Translations under genes and position numbers: made by a program
DNA from: Aphrophora alni
Lineage: Eukaryota; Arthropoda; Insecta; Hemiptera; Aphrophoridae
Assembly: GCA_963513935.1 (NCBI GenBank)
Contig: OY740765.1
Span: forward strand, 120,161,362 to 120,225,361
DNA: 64,000 bases
Reading direction: 5' to 3'
In this document: positions 10,534 to 21,084 of the stretch, in pieces
Position numbering within the stretch: the stretch's first letter is position 1
Layout: each line of letters opens with the position of its first letter
Notes under the pieces: model-generated
Database searches by the model: none
Seen by the model: only the letters and a program-made list of their open reading frames with translations
Told to the model about the DNA's origin: nothing

Positions 10534-10684
10534 CTGTCTTTGCATTTAATTTATCTTGTACTCTCAACCAGTCACGGAAGTCATTAATTTTCTGATACAA
10601 TGTTTCAGGATCTTCATGTAACACTTCACAAGCATATTTACTATCATTATTATTTAAGGTGGATGTATATATTTCATCTTCCAT
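10534..10684 (-). CDS. First coding exon of a CRAL-TRIO domain (alpha-tocopherol-transfer-like) protein
   Basis: Fifty codons plus one base, read on the minus strand from ATG at 10684. An in-frame TAA directly precedes the ATG, which fixes the start. The peptide begins MEDEIYTSTLNNN and continues EDPETLYQKINDFRDWL, RVQDKLNAKT. This is the N-terminal helix pattern of insect CRAL-TRIO lipid carriers, where an EDPE..-x-FRDWLR segment precedes the FLLRFLR helix. The exon ends in a strong donor (CAG, then GTAAGTAA) in phase 1. It has a 5' acceptor at 10709-10710 (TTCTGTTTATAG), so the exon starts at 10708 with a short untranslated part. These proteins bind small hydrophobic ligands in the cytosol. 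Later exons were not found. Family assignment is by pattern only. Confidence 0.6.
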
Positions 10685-10708
10685 TTATACATGGATCACA
10701 TTAGAAAC
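10685..10708 (-). other. 5' untranslated part of the CRAL-TRIO-like exon, with splice acceptor
   Basis: Between the acceptor (TTTCTGTTTATAG, ending at 10709) and the ATG there are 24 bases that include an in-frame TAA. The gene therefore has at least one non-coding exon further upstream, above 10.7 kb, which I did not locate. Confidence 0.5.
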
Positions 10709-12055
10709 CTATAAACAGAAATATTGTTTTTCATAAAATATAGGTTTTTTTCACATTACATAGGCCCATCTATAAACAGAATCAATGTTTTTCAGAACAC
10801 AAAGATCTATGGTTTTCATTAAATAAACAAGATAATGAGAGAAAAAACTATCCCACAATCTTTTTCTGTTCAAAACTGTTTTAAATAATATGCAATTCAC
10901 GACAGATAAATAGTGTTGATTGTGTATTTCAGTGAATAAAAGTGTAATGATTTCATTAGTGATGGGTTATTTTTGGTCAGCAATACATTAAAAATTAAAT
11001 GTGGCATGCACATTTTGAAAGGAGGGGAAAGTTCTAAAGGAATAATGGAATAATTGAATGTATATGTAATATGAAAATAAATTCTGTGATGGCTCATGTA
11101 GAGTGCTGTAAAAACTACATGAGTAAGGGGAATATTGCTGCTAAAAAAAAGATAGCAAAATTGCAAATGCACAATCAAAACATGCCAGTAGAGAAACCAA
11201 TACTTGAGAACCAGTCACCTGTCCTCCACCATCCGCCATCTTGTTCTAGGAATTTTGCCCCCCTAATCTGCTATTTTGATTTCACCATTTTGTCTGTCAT
11301 CTCCCCTACCATCCGTTGTCATGTTCTCACCATTTTGTTACTTCTACTTTTCCTCTCACCGTCTGCCATCTTGTTATAGCCACATTACCTATGGTGAATA
11401 ACTTCCTCCACTCTGTTATTCACCATATTTTCCCCCTCTGGGAAATACTCCAACCTATGGAATTCTCTCCCTCACTCACAACAAAAACATGATACACACA
11501 TTGAGGAAACTTTTTTCCATAGTTTTCACTAAAAATATAGCAAAAGACATAATCTTTTAGACAACTTCTTTCACACATAATGGAATTTTCAAAGGATGAA
11601 AACTACTTCTTTCTATTTTACAAATTTAAAAGCGTTAACACAATAACAATGTAGTTAATACATATGCTTTAAAAAATGCCAGATGTTATTATAATTTGCT
11701 CCTTGCCTAGATTGTCTGCGGTGATGAATGAAGATATCCAATAGGCACTTTTGTGAGAAGTGCGGTAGCGATGGAGAGGGTACGAAGATACTCGACCAGC
11801 ATCTCCGTTTGTGTGTATTTAACTTTTTGGCACTATGTAAAAACCCATAAGGTTATATGACGTTACTGGTTCTGAAGTATCAGTGATTCAGGACTGCCAA
11901 CCTAGTACTTAATCTTGATTGTTGATCCATAAAAGAGTACATTAATATACACATTACCACATATACTCAAGGATGTTAGATTTTTATTTATTTATTTTTT
12001 TAACAACCAACCCCAAAATGTTATAAAGTGTAGTCAATTACAATACGATCCATAT
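10709..12055. other. AT-rich non-coding DNA with degenerate CCATCNGCCATCTTGTT repeats
   Basis: No gene is seen. At 11225-11385 three related pyrimidine-rich segments occur (CACCATCCGCCATCTTGTTC, TACCATCCGTTGTCATGTTC, TCACCGTCTGCCATCTTGTT), a decayed short repeat. The open frame across them (11071-11379) has no similarity I recognise. Confidence 0.4.
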
Positions 12056-12057
12056 AA

Positions 12058-12100
<43 letters not shown>
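12056..12100. repeat. (AT)n microsatellite
   Basis: An uninterrupted alternating AT run of about 40 bases. Confidence 0.95.
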
Positions 12101-12105
<5 letters not shown>

Positions 12106-12129
12106 AAATAGGCCTAAATAAGCAAGAGT

Positions 12130-12720
12130 TTACAATTTAAATTATTAATTTATTACAACACAATTTGAAATTATTGAACTCTTTCAGATTGAATATATGA
12201 AGGCTGTACAGTTTATTGTTCCAATCCCTAAACATTCTGCTCATGATGTCAGAGTTGAAAAGACAGTCAGTTGATAGACTGGTGACGTGAAATATTGGGA
12301 CAGTTATTAACGGTATAGAAGGAGAGTTGATCTTGGAACTCACTGTCTTATAAAGAAAACTTATATCATTTTTGAGGAATCTGTTTTCTATACTGACAAT
12401 ATTCAGATATTTAATCTGGGAGGCTGACATATTTTTTTAAAGAAAACTTCAAAAAATAATACTGTATGGGCTCTAGTCTGACCATATCACACTTGGAGTT
12501 TGGCCTTTATATTACAGATATCCATCATACTAATTATGATAGTATCCACTAAAGAAAACTTCTGACTCAGTAGTAGTACAAAGACAGGAGAATTGTGCTA
12601 TGTTTAATATCTCTTACTTGTTTCTTGATGAAACCCAGCATTTGAGAGGCCTTGTTACAAACTTTATCAATATGAAGCTTGGAAGGTAGAATATTTCAAT
12701 TTTTAAAAAAATTCAAAATG
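12130..12720 (-). pseudogene. LINE (Jockey-like non-LTR) reverse transcriptase C-terminal fragment, family A
   Basis: On the minus strand the frame 12430-12137 reads SASQIKYLNIVSIENRFLKN, then DISFLYKTVSSKINSPS, TDCLFNSDIMSRM and WNNKLYSLHIF. This is the C-terminal region after the reverse transcriptase thumb in Jockey-like LINEs, where an FLYKLLNGKIDSP-like segment is typical. Upstream on the same strand, near 12620-12650, KASQMLGFIKKQ continues the thumb region in another frame. A related fragment lies at 40085-40570. The copy is dead and truncated at both ends. Confidence 0.6.
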
Positions 12721-12796
12721 TAAAAACAAATTCAACCTGAAACAAAAGTCTGTGAAACTGTACTTAACTTCTTTAGTAGGCCTAATTTTGATATCC

Positions 12797-13121
12797 TAAA
12801 ATATGGTAATAATGACAGAGAAGTTGGAAGACATTGTAGTAAACATTGAATCTTCTGATTTGAATAAATTCTCGATACCAAACATTTCAAACAACAGTGA
12901 TACACCCAGGAAAATGTTATGCGGAAAGCGCAGTGGTCTTTATCAACAAAACAAAAATGCTGCTAACAAGCAAAGCTGAAGAGATATGGAGAACTTGAAC
13001 CAAGTTCGAGAGGAAGCTCAAACACGAAGGGCACGACTTAGAGCTGTAAAAAATATCCAGGAAAGACAAAATGCTAGCACATTGGTATACAACTATGCGC
13101 TGTAACATAAATGTGGTGAGC
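12797..13121 (+). pseudogene. Helitron Rep/helicase, N-terminal region (broken)
   Basis: Reading from about 12811 (MTEKLEDIVV) the frame has a charged, Arg-rich segment (EEAQTRRARLRAVKNIQERQ, 13010-13070) with a TGA near 12978 and a TAA near 13102. Ignoring the TTAA-flanked MITE at 13126-13906, the frame joins across it to give HKCGELNERCNFCNAKHF. This is the N-terminal Cys-rich motif (C-x2-C-x-A-x-HFKSER) that precedes the Rep domain of insect Helitrons. The 5' end of the element was not identified. Confidence 0.65.
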
Positions 13122-13125
13122 TTAA

Positions 13126-13906
13126 CCCTAGATTACTACTCTTAGTTCATTGTTACGTGATCACTAATCATTCGTAAATTTTACTACATTCTGTTTTTAT
13201 TTTTATTATTATTTTTTAAACTTTACTTTACTGTTGACTATTTTTTATATTAAATCTTTTATTGTTTTTAAGTGTTTTTAAAAATATTTAACAATGAACT
13301 CCTACATATTTTAACTGTAAAAAAATGTCTTTTACCACCACTACAAGTACGTTCAAAAAAATAATTAATCTGGAAAAAAAAAATAATTTTATTGGAAAAA
13401 TTAATCGGATATTCATAAAATACACCATTTATAAGTGTTTAATTTATATAAAAAGAGAAAAATGATTTACAATAAGTTCATTAGGTAGAATGCCAAAAAT
13501 GCCAAAATTAGAGTCCTGTCTTCACTGAGAATCATATTCCTTACAGTGATTAATATACACTTAGTAGCTAAATCAAACACTTTGAACTCTAAAATCACTA
13601 TTTACACAATAAACTATTTACAACACTAAAAACTTACAATATAAAAACAATAATTTACAAAAAAAAATATTCAAACACTTAATAGTTAAAACTTTCGCAA
13701 ACACTATTCTTTCGTAAAATATACGATGCGAGCTTGAGTACGGTAATAACGGTTCAACTTTGAGCTTAGCCGAAGAGACAGTGGCCTCTATTCACAATGG
13801 CAGGAAGGTAAACAAAAAGACAGAGCATGTCCGTCTTTTGTCTACGAGTTCTCAGAATTTTACAAAGGGCAGGTCGTAATTTTTACAAATGAGTAGTGTT
13901 CTAGGG
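13126..13906. mobile_element. TTAA-flanked MITE (piggyBac-type), inserted in the Helitron
   Basis: The 781-bp element is flanked by TTAA at 13122-13125 and 13907-13910. Its terminal repeats are CCCTAGATTACTACTC and, from the other end, CCCTAGAACACTACTC (14 of 16 identical). Removing the element and one TTAA restores a continuous Helitron reading frame, which proves insertion. No coding capacity. TTAA plus CCC-starting ends suggest mobilisation by a piggyBac transposase; Kolobok also uses TTAA and is the alternative. Confidence 0.85.
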
Positions 13907-13910
13907 TTAA

Positions 13911-13975
13911 TGAGCGATGCAATTTCTGCAATGCAAAACATTTCAAAAGCGAAAGGTTATTGGACAAAAATTATT
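13911..13975 (+). pseudogene. Helitron fragment between two insertions
   Basis: Reads (N)ERCNFCNAKHFKSER and LLDK, the zinc-finger-like motif that follows the N-terminal region of Helitron proteins. It is bounded on the left by the MITE target site and on the right by the 13-bp target duplication of the next insertion. Confidence 0.65.
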
Positions 13976-13988
13976 ATTAACAACCAGT

Positions 13989-14502
13989 TACAATCTTGTA
14001 TATAGATATTAACTTTCACAGCAATTTTAAGCAAAATATAGATAGATATTAAGTTATGTCAAAATTTAAAAAAAAAAAATTTTAAATAATAATGTATTTT
14101 ATTAGTGGTAAGGTCTACATAAATATTTGCAAGGAGCAGGCCACCTGTTCTTAGTTGTTTTGTTAATGGTACAGTTATCTTTCACACCACTCCACAGGTC
14201 AAAGACATATAACAATTACAAAGGGCCAGGCCAAGCCTCCATCTTACTGGTTAACTGATCTGTGGAGTGGGAGGGATTTTAGCTTAAAATCTTGATATTG
14301 TAGTTTTAGGTTTAGTTTTATTTCACAAGTAGAAGTGTAAGTTTAGATGTTGTATAGTTTATAATCAAGACCCTCTGATGATGATAATCATGTTATCGAA
14401 ATGTACATTACGGCATTTAGAGGAATAAACAAAATAAAGTACAATAATTGTGTTTTATTTATTGTTCCTAGTGATTGTGGTTTGGGGTATATTCAAAACA
14501 CT
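13989..14502 (+). mobile_element. Retroelement 3' fragment or SINE-like insertion with 13-bp target duplication and hammerhead-like core
   Basis: The 514-bp insertion is flanked by ATTAACAACCAGT at 13976-13988 and 14503-14515, a 13-bp direct duplication typical of target-primed reverse transcription. It contains an A-rich run near 14070. Near its right end lies CTGATGA (14375-14381), a perfect 5-bp hairpin (GATAA, loop TCATG, TTATC) and GAAA (14398-14401), matching the conserved core of hammerhead ribozymes. Hammerheads are known from Penelope-like elements and retrozymes. No protein is encoded. The exact family is not determined. Confidence 0.7.
14375..14420 (+). ncRNA. Hammerhead-ribozyme-like core in a retroelement
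   Basis: CTGATGA is followed by stem II (GATAA paired with TTATC, loop TCATG) and GAAA, then a possible stem III (ATG with CAT) closing on a TTTA cleavage-site-like position near 14415. Stem I between ACCCT, just before CTGATGA, and AGAGG, just after the TTTA, pairs imperfectly. The core fits; catalytic activity is unproven and the imperfect stem I may mean it is a relic. Confidence 0.4.
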
Positions 14503-14515
14503 ATTAACAACCAGT

Positions 14516-16530
14516 GTTGTTCTAAAGGCAAAGTCGTATTGGAACCAATCAAGGTTTAATTCAAAGTTTAATGAGAAGGCGGTACAAACATTAGAAAAAT
14601 GTCTTTGAAAGCAATCGAATAATTAATAGGGCCATAGCCTTTGCATCAATGGGAGCAAAAAATACCTCTCCACCCGGTTATGGTCCCTATTACTTCCTTA
14701 CTAACAGTGAAATTTACGACAAAACCAGAGCTATACATCCGTAAAATAAAGACAAAGCTCAGTTATACATACCTGACTTTAGTGTAGAAGCAAGACAAAG
14801 AATACGACTGACAGAAAACTCTGGCATCCATAAATAGCTTGATATTTTAAAGTTTATGGCTGACAATAACCCTTTATGGCTTATGGCTGGAGCTTACGAA
14901 ATGCTTTATGATGTTGATCAGGAAGCAATATGTAATGCTGAAAGTTGTAGTATAGCACAAAAAATAGTTTCTTTGTAAATTATCAAAGACAGATATAACA
15001 ATCAAGAAGATATAATCATTCAACCTCAAATGATGCGGCTATTACTTAAATATCAAAGTCCTAATGGTGAACCTCCTCTGGAGAGGGACCTGTTGATTCA
15101 TTGTAAAACCCTGACAAATTGGGAAAAAAAACGAATTTCCACTCTGGATCCTAACATAGAACCTATGGTGTATCCATTATTATTTCTGTACAATGACTAA
15201 AGTTGGAAACATACATTGTCGTTGACCTATAATCCTGCTGTAATTCGTAGGAATACCACAGCACGACCAAGAGTAAGGATTACTCAAATGCAATAATATG
15301 GTCATATATTAGTATCCAGATATGATTTTAATCTTTTCCTTTCTTATATATCCTAAACTTACCCAACAATATATTGTGGACGCCTATGTGGAGGAAATAG
15401 ACTCAATTTTAACAAACTCAACCAAGACAAACTTAGAGTAGAAAAATACACAGGTTTAATGAACCATTTTGAAAGCAAAGCTGCTGTCCAGGGTTTGAAA
15501 CCAGGTAAAACAATAATATTTCCTTCTTCCTTAATTGGAAGTCCATGCAATATGGCACAAAACTATCACAACATCATGGCAAAAGTACGGAAAAATGAAA
15601 GCCAGATTTCTTTGTTACAATAACTAGGAATCCAAAATGGTTAGAAATAATCAATAACTTGAATGTTCGACAATCAGTTAAAAATTGTACAGCTGTATCT
15701 TGCATAGTGGCAAGAGTTTTCCAACTAAAATTGAGATCTCTTATGGAAGATATATCCAAGAAACATGTATAACATATTAAACCAACAAACAGGTAAAACA
15801 AGTTACATGTTAAAACAGGTAAACAAACAGCTATGGTTCATGTCATAAAATTTCAAAAATGAGCCCTTTCACATGTCCATATTCTTTTGATTTTGGCTGT
15901 AGATAACAAGCCAATGGATGCTGAAGACATTAACCAATTCATTTGTGAAGATATCCCTGTCATAAATAAGCAATCCAGACTCCATACTATTATCACAATG
16001 CATATGATACATGGTCAATGTGGTGAGCAAAACTTGAACTCTCCAAATATGGTGGATGGCAGTTGTTATACAAAATATCTAGTCTTTTCAGCATGATATT
16101 TTGGTAAATGCCAATGGCTACCTTGGATATAGAAGATGAAACAATGTATCAATATCTGTGAGGAACAAAGTGATTAATAACTCTTGGATTTTTCCTTACA
16201 GTCCCTACCTGAGTTTAAAGTATAATTGCCACATAAACATAGAATGTTGTGTTTCAGTAAAAAGCCTAAAATACTTATTCAAGTACGTTTACAAAGGCCA
16301 TGATTCCACTAATGTAACTTAACTTACTAATAATAATTCTTAAACTTACCAATAAACTTACTAATAAAAACTTAATAATTCTAGAACAGGGAACTCTTGA
16401 TCAGACAAATTCGACCTTTATTGGACTCCAGATATGTTACCACACTTGAGGCATCATGGAGATTCTTTGACTTCAAAATGCGCAAGCAATCCCATAGAGG
16501 ATCTTTTATAAGGGGAAAGGCGTATCAGGG
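14516..16530 (+). pseudogene. Helitron Rep (HUH endonuclease) region, many stops and frameshifts
   Basis: Successive segments in different frames match the Helitron-like N-terminal domain and Rep: CCSKGKVVLEP, AFASMGAKNTSPPGYGPYYF, IYDKTRAIHP, QMMRLLLKYQSPNGEPP, PTIYCGRLCGGNRLNFNKLN, EKYTGLMNHFESKAAVQ, PGKTIIFPSSLIGSPCNMAQ, then ALSHVHILLILAVD (about 15868-15910), which carries the HUH metal-binding pair, then MIHGQCGEQNLNSPNMVDG, WIFPYSPYLSLKYNCHINIE, YLFKYVYKGHD (about 16310), and finally LLDSRYVTTLEASWRFFDFK, MRKQSHRG (about 16430-16500). HUH proteins nick and join single strands in rolling-circle transposition. The helicase part and the 3' end of the element are absent. This is an old copy. 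Confidence 0.85.
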
Positions 16531-17454
16531 AGAATTTCTTTTTTGAAGAAGGGGAAATTCTTCATGATTCAGGGGAAATCTCCGAAGATTGGTAAACTAA
16601 GCCACAAGTTAGAAATAAGTATTTGTACAAAACAACACACGTACATTTAAATTTTTTTAAATTCTCACATTTAGTCCTAAGTTTGAAATTGATTAAATTT
16701 TGAATAAGAAAATAATATCTTTTCTTTCCTACTCTCTTGTTATGATCATTCAATTATACATTTCTATGATTTATGGTTACGTATTGATTGAAAATTAATA
16801 ACATTTCCTTTATAAAAATATAAAATCACCGATAATTTAGGAAAATTTGAACAATGATTCCTATAAAAAAATATATAGAATACAATACTGTAGTCTCATA
16901 TTTGAACAAATATTTCATGAAAACTTTGGATAAAAAAATATATAATTATTGTGAATTTTATGGTAGTTTATGAATTGAGTTGATAAAACAAGTAAATTCT
17001 TCAACATTTATAATAATATAATTCTACAATGATATATGATATAATAATGATTATTCAATGTTTAAATTAAATAATATAATTCTATGATGATATATATTAT
17101 AATAGTAATTCTATTGAATATGAGATGTAGTTGTAATCCTCCAATGGCAAGGGAATGTAAGTAGTTATACGATTTTATTTTATTATTTTATTTTTTTTTT
17201 GTTTATTGATAAAATTTGTGAATTTACTGTGGATTTATAATATAATATAGAAAATATTCCAAAGAAAATATCTGAAAAATAATAAAAAGCCTTTATGAAA
17301 CTTTAATTAAAAGATTAAAATAAATTATCCCATTTAGGCCAAACTTGGAAATTTTAATATAGACAAATTGAAAATTGAAGTTATTCATATAGTTTTAATT
17401 TTAAAAAAAGAAAAAAAAAGTTTTATTTAAAGTTCATATTAAGACGGTACAGTC
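16531..17454. other. AT-rich DNA without recognisable genes
   Basis: Low-complexity A/T sequence. A short repeat (AATATAATTCTAYRATGATATA) occurs twice at about 17018-17090. No coding signal. Confidence 0.5.
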
Positions 17455-17610
17455 TCCTCAATGTCTTAACAGGCAAAACCATTGGTCGGCTAGACTAATA
17501 AAAAGTGGATGTTACAAAATAAAAAATTGTTTTTTATTATCTACATGGAATTCTTCCACCAAGAACCTTCAGTCTCAACAGCAATGAAAATTATATTAAC
17601 TTGTTAAACC
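17455..17610 (+). repeat. Dispersed repeat, left copy of an inverted pair
   Basis: Contains AGGCAAAACCATTGGTCGGC, TAGACTAATAAAAAGTGGAT, then CATGGAATTC and CCACCAAGAACC, ending with TCAACAGCAATGAAAATTA. The same order of blocks occurs on the minus strand at 23625-23805. The pair faces inward 6 kb apart. Family unknown. Confidence 0.7.
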
Positions 17611-18403
17611 TGAAGCCAGGTATGTAGCCAAAAGGAGAACACAGTAGGTCGATGAAGCTAAAATACTGTGGGACGCTTCGGTGATTTAGGGTTAGGGTAT
17701 CCCGTAAAATACTTAAGTAACTATTTAGAAATTGGTTCAACTATAGATTTCATTGTCATAAATATGTAATTGCGTATAATCAGTTTATTTAAAATGTAGC
17801 ACAGACAGGACCTAATAGGATGGGACACCTCTATATAAAATCAGTAAGTGTGACATATTTATGGAAACACGAAATGAACTGGATTTTGATAGTTTAAATT
17901 TCACCAATTGACAGTTAATGGGTAAATGCAATAACGATAGTAAGATTAGCGGTTATTATTAAGTTGAAATATTACTTCAATAAATACTAGTTTGTATGGG
18001 CAGTAAACTAAGGTCAAAAACACCAGGAGACTCATTTGCACATAAACCAGCAATAATGTTGAATGTAGTCAGCAAAAGCTGTTTCAAGTATGTTGGGTTG
18101 AGACAACAACAAATACTAAATACTTTATAAGTTTATTTTGTAATACTCGAATAAACAATGCATTGATTGGTAAATGATTTTTCTAGGATTATTAAAAAAC
18201 AGTTTAAATAAATAAATGTAGAAGCTTCATGGCCATGGTGGTCAGCGTAGGTTACAAAATATAATAATTTGTTATATATGAGTACTATGTCACATAACAA
18301 TTGATTCGCTGGGCATTCAAATAGGAATTAGTAACACAACAAAATTATGGATACTATAGGATTACAGTTAAAGTATATGACATGAAAATATTCGACAAAC
18401 CTT
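17611..18403. other. Non-coding DNA between repeats
   Basis: No coding exon or element recognised. Includes a GGTTAGGGTATCCCG segment near 17690. Confidence 0.4.
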
Positions 18404-18440
18404 GTGTTTTTTCTTCTCTATTTTCCGCATTGCTCCAAAA

Positions 18441-18682
18441 AGCAAAAATTGGAATTTTCAAATGATAAGTATATATCTTGGGGCGTATATGGAATCTCAA
18501 TAACGATATTTGTGACAATAGGATATTGTTTATATGGGAAATGTAAACGTTTAATAGATCCAATGTATAAGTGTTGCTGTACAAAACCTAAAATAACAAA
18601 TCATACTTTGGAACTGAGTAAGGTCAACGGACAATCAATCAGCTCTTTAAATAACTCTGAGAAGATAAGAAGAACACTTTAA
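18441..18682 (+). CDS. Unidentified C-terminal exon or fragment: one membrane helix and a Cys/basic tail
   Basis: An open frame ends with TAA at 18680-18682. The frame opens on a non-ATG codon after a pyrimidine-rich stretch ending CAAAAAG near 18441, so it may be a terminal exon or a truncated gene. The readable part has a hydrophobic helix (YGISITIFVTIGYCLYGK), then a short basic and Cys-rich segment (CKRLIDPMYKCCCTKPK) and a polar tail ending IRRTL. This layout is that of a type I membrane protein's end, as in envelope-like glycoproteins or receptors. I do not recognise the family. It lies between the inverted repeats at 17455 and 23625. Confidence 0.3.
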
Positions 18683-21084
18683 ATTTTTTTCTATGTAATC
18701 TTACAATGTTCTAAACTTTCTCTTATTTTTTTCACGTTTTAACTTACACAAGGAACAGGACTATATATGCATAAAAATGGGAAGCCATATATACATAAAA
18801 GTGGGAGCGAAAAGTCTAATGTCAGGTAATGACATGTAAATTTTTTTAATATAAAATAAGATGAAATATGCCAATGCTAACCATATCAAATTTTTTAAGT
18901 AATTTTCATTATTACATTGGAGAGAGAGGTATCAACGGTAATATATTTATTAAATACATGCAAGTAGAGAAAGAAATATTTTGATTCAAGCTAGACGTGA
19001 TCCGAACATAAGTTCATACTATGGCTTGTGTATAGGTGCAATATCACAACTGACAGCTCGATGCTGGGAAGACACATGTTAACAAACCTAGCCTCTATAC
19101 AAGGTCAACAATTTAAAAGTTTTATTTAAATGCTGAATTTACCAATGCAATATTTAGGATTGGATAGTTGTCAAATATAAGTTTATTTAAAGTATACAAC
19201 ATTATCATTGATATAATAATAACAAAATAAAATAATAAAACTTATTGACTTACATAAATTATTAGGAAACAAAAATAACAAAAGTTTCAATATTTCACCT
19301 GCTTGTTACACCAAAATTTGGATGCTATTGTTAAGGCATAGGAGATTATTTTAAAAAAAAATTGTAATAGTCTGAGAGCTGGAGTTACCTCTGGTTTGCA
19401 AATGTCTTTGGGCCAGAACAATGAGTCTAAGATGTAGTTCTTGTAAATTCTCATCTACAATGATAAGGGTGTTTTGCACATGAACAAATCATAAAGAAAC
19501 CAGTTTTTGAAAGATTTATTTTTGTATAAAATAAATAAAAATATATAAAATAAATCACAATAAATAAAGATAATAAATATTCTAATTATTCTGTGATATT
19601 AAAATTAACATTAATTAATGTAATTAAACCAATGTTTGCCGAGTAATTTTTTTTTTAAACATAAATATAAATGGTTATGCTCATCTTTGTAAGGCTCTGC
19701 ATACATTTTTACAAGGGATAATGGACAAAAAAGTTTATAAAAAGGCGTCAGTAAATAAATAAGAAACACTACTTATATAATTAATTAACTATAAACATAA
19801 TTAAGAGAGAGCTATTTAAAAATATAGAAATTCGAAGTAGGCTATCGGAAAATAAGGGAATGTTTTATAAGGGACAAATAATAATTAAAATAAGGGAGAA
19901 AAAATAAGATGTATAACAAGGGATAAGGGCTAAATAGTATAAAATATAATGGTATGATTGTGATGTGTGAGATTTTGTTTTGTTAGGAAATGTTTTTTCA
20001 GCCCATAATCACTACATATGGAAGTAGAAACATCTACTTTTATTGATCTTCCTGATGTCTTTGGAGATGGCGTTTTTCAAGTTATAAAAAGATCTCCTTC
20101 AAGACATTATTTGGATTTTTTTTTTTAAATGAGAACAGATCACTCATATAAATTTACTTGATCTTTAAAATTGTATCTTTTGTTTTCATAAGCGTCTCGC
20201 CGAGCCTACACACACTTTTTCTGTTTATTTCACACTTATAGACAAGGATTTTAGGGTTTTGTAGAGGTCTCCTAAAATATTATATTTTCTTATCTTGTAG
20301 AGAACAACAAAATAGGAAAATAATTAACGTTGATTCATCCAATTGAAGAAGAAAAAAGAAGAAGAAAAAAGGACTTCATCATTTCACAGAAATCATAGAA
20401 TGAACATTGACAAAACTTTTTTTAGGGTTTTCTCTCCAAAATAAGACTTATGAGCTGAAAAAAAAAGTTGCAAGCCTTCATAAGATAAAATTCGAATGAC
20501 CATATGAATGGTTGATTATAGTAATTTTTAACAGATATTTATTTTATATACATGTTTTTCTTATGAATATAATTAGAATAAAATTCTAGTGAAAAGCAAC
20601 AAAGTATATAAAGTTAAGAGATTTAAAATTTCCAACAAAAAGGATATAATAAGGTACCGGTACAATTAAGATTTTTTTTTTTTTTTTTTTTTTAATAAGA
20701 CATAAACCCGGATTGAGAAAAAATGATTATAGAATAACAGTGATCATTTTCACGATCGGTAAGAGTCGAAGCAGGAAAACAACTTCCAAATCTTGGGAAG
20801 TGAAGCGTGATTTTTAGTTTATACTTTACATTACAATTGATTTTTGTTCAATACAGAGAGATAAGTGTGACCAAATTTCAATTAATTTATAAAACAAGAA
20901 CTTAGATATCATGTCATTTACTAAAGTACCGTTTTAAACCATAAAGGTTAAACGTGACTGGTTCTTAAGATACTATTAAACTATTAAATTTTGTGAACCT
21001 GGATAATTACAAAGCAAAATATGACTAAATTTTAAAATTAGAATTGATATTAAGAACAAGAGAAAGGTTTTGACTGTATCTGTC
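18683..21084. other. AT-rich DNA, no gene recognised
   Basis: Contains a short direct repeat at about 18763-18812 (ATATATRCATAAAARTGGGA twice), several poly-A/T runs (T run at about 20672-20693) and an AAG-rich purine stretch near 20345-20375. No coding exon or element ends were found. Confidence 0.4.

Noticed and set aside
11071..11379. 102-codon plus-strand open frame
   Set aside because: Runs through degenerate CCATC/GCCATCTTGTT repeats; no protein family pattern.
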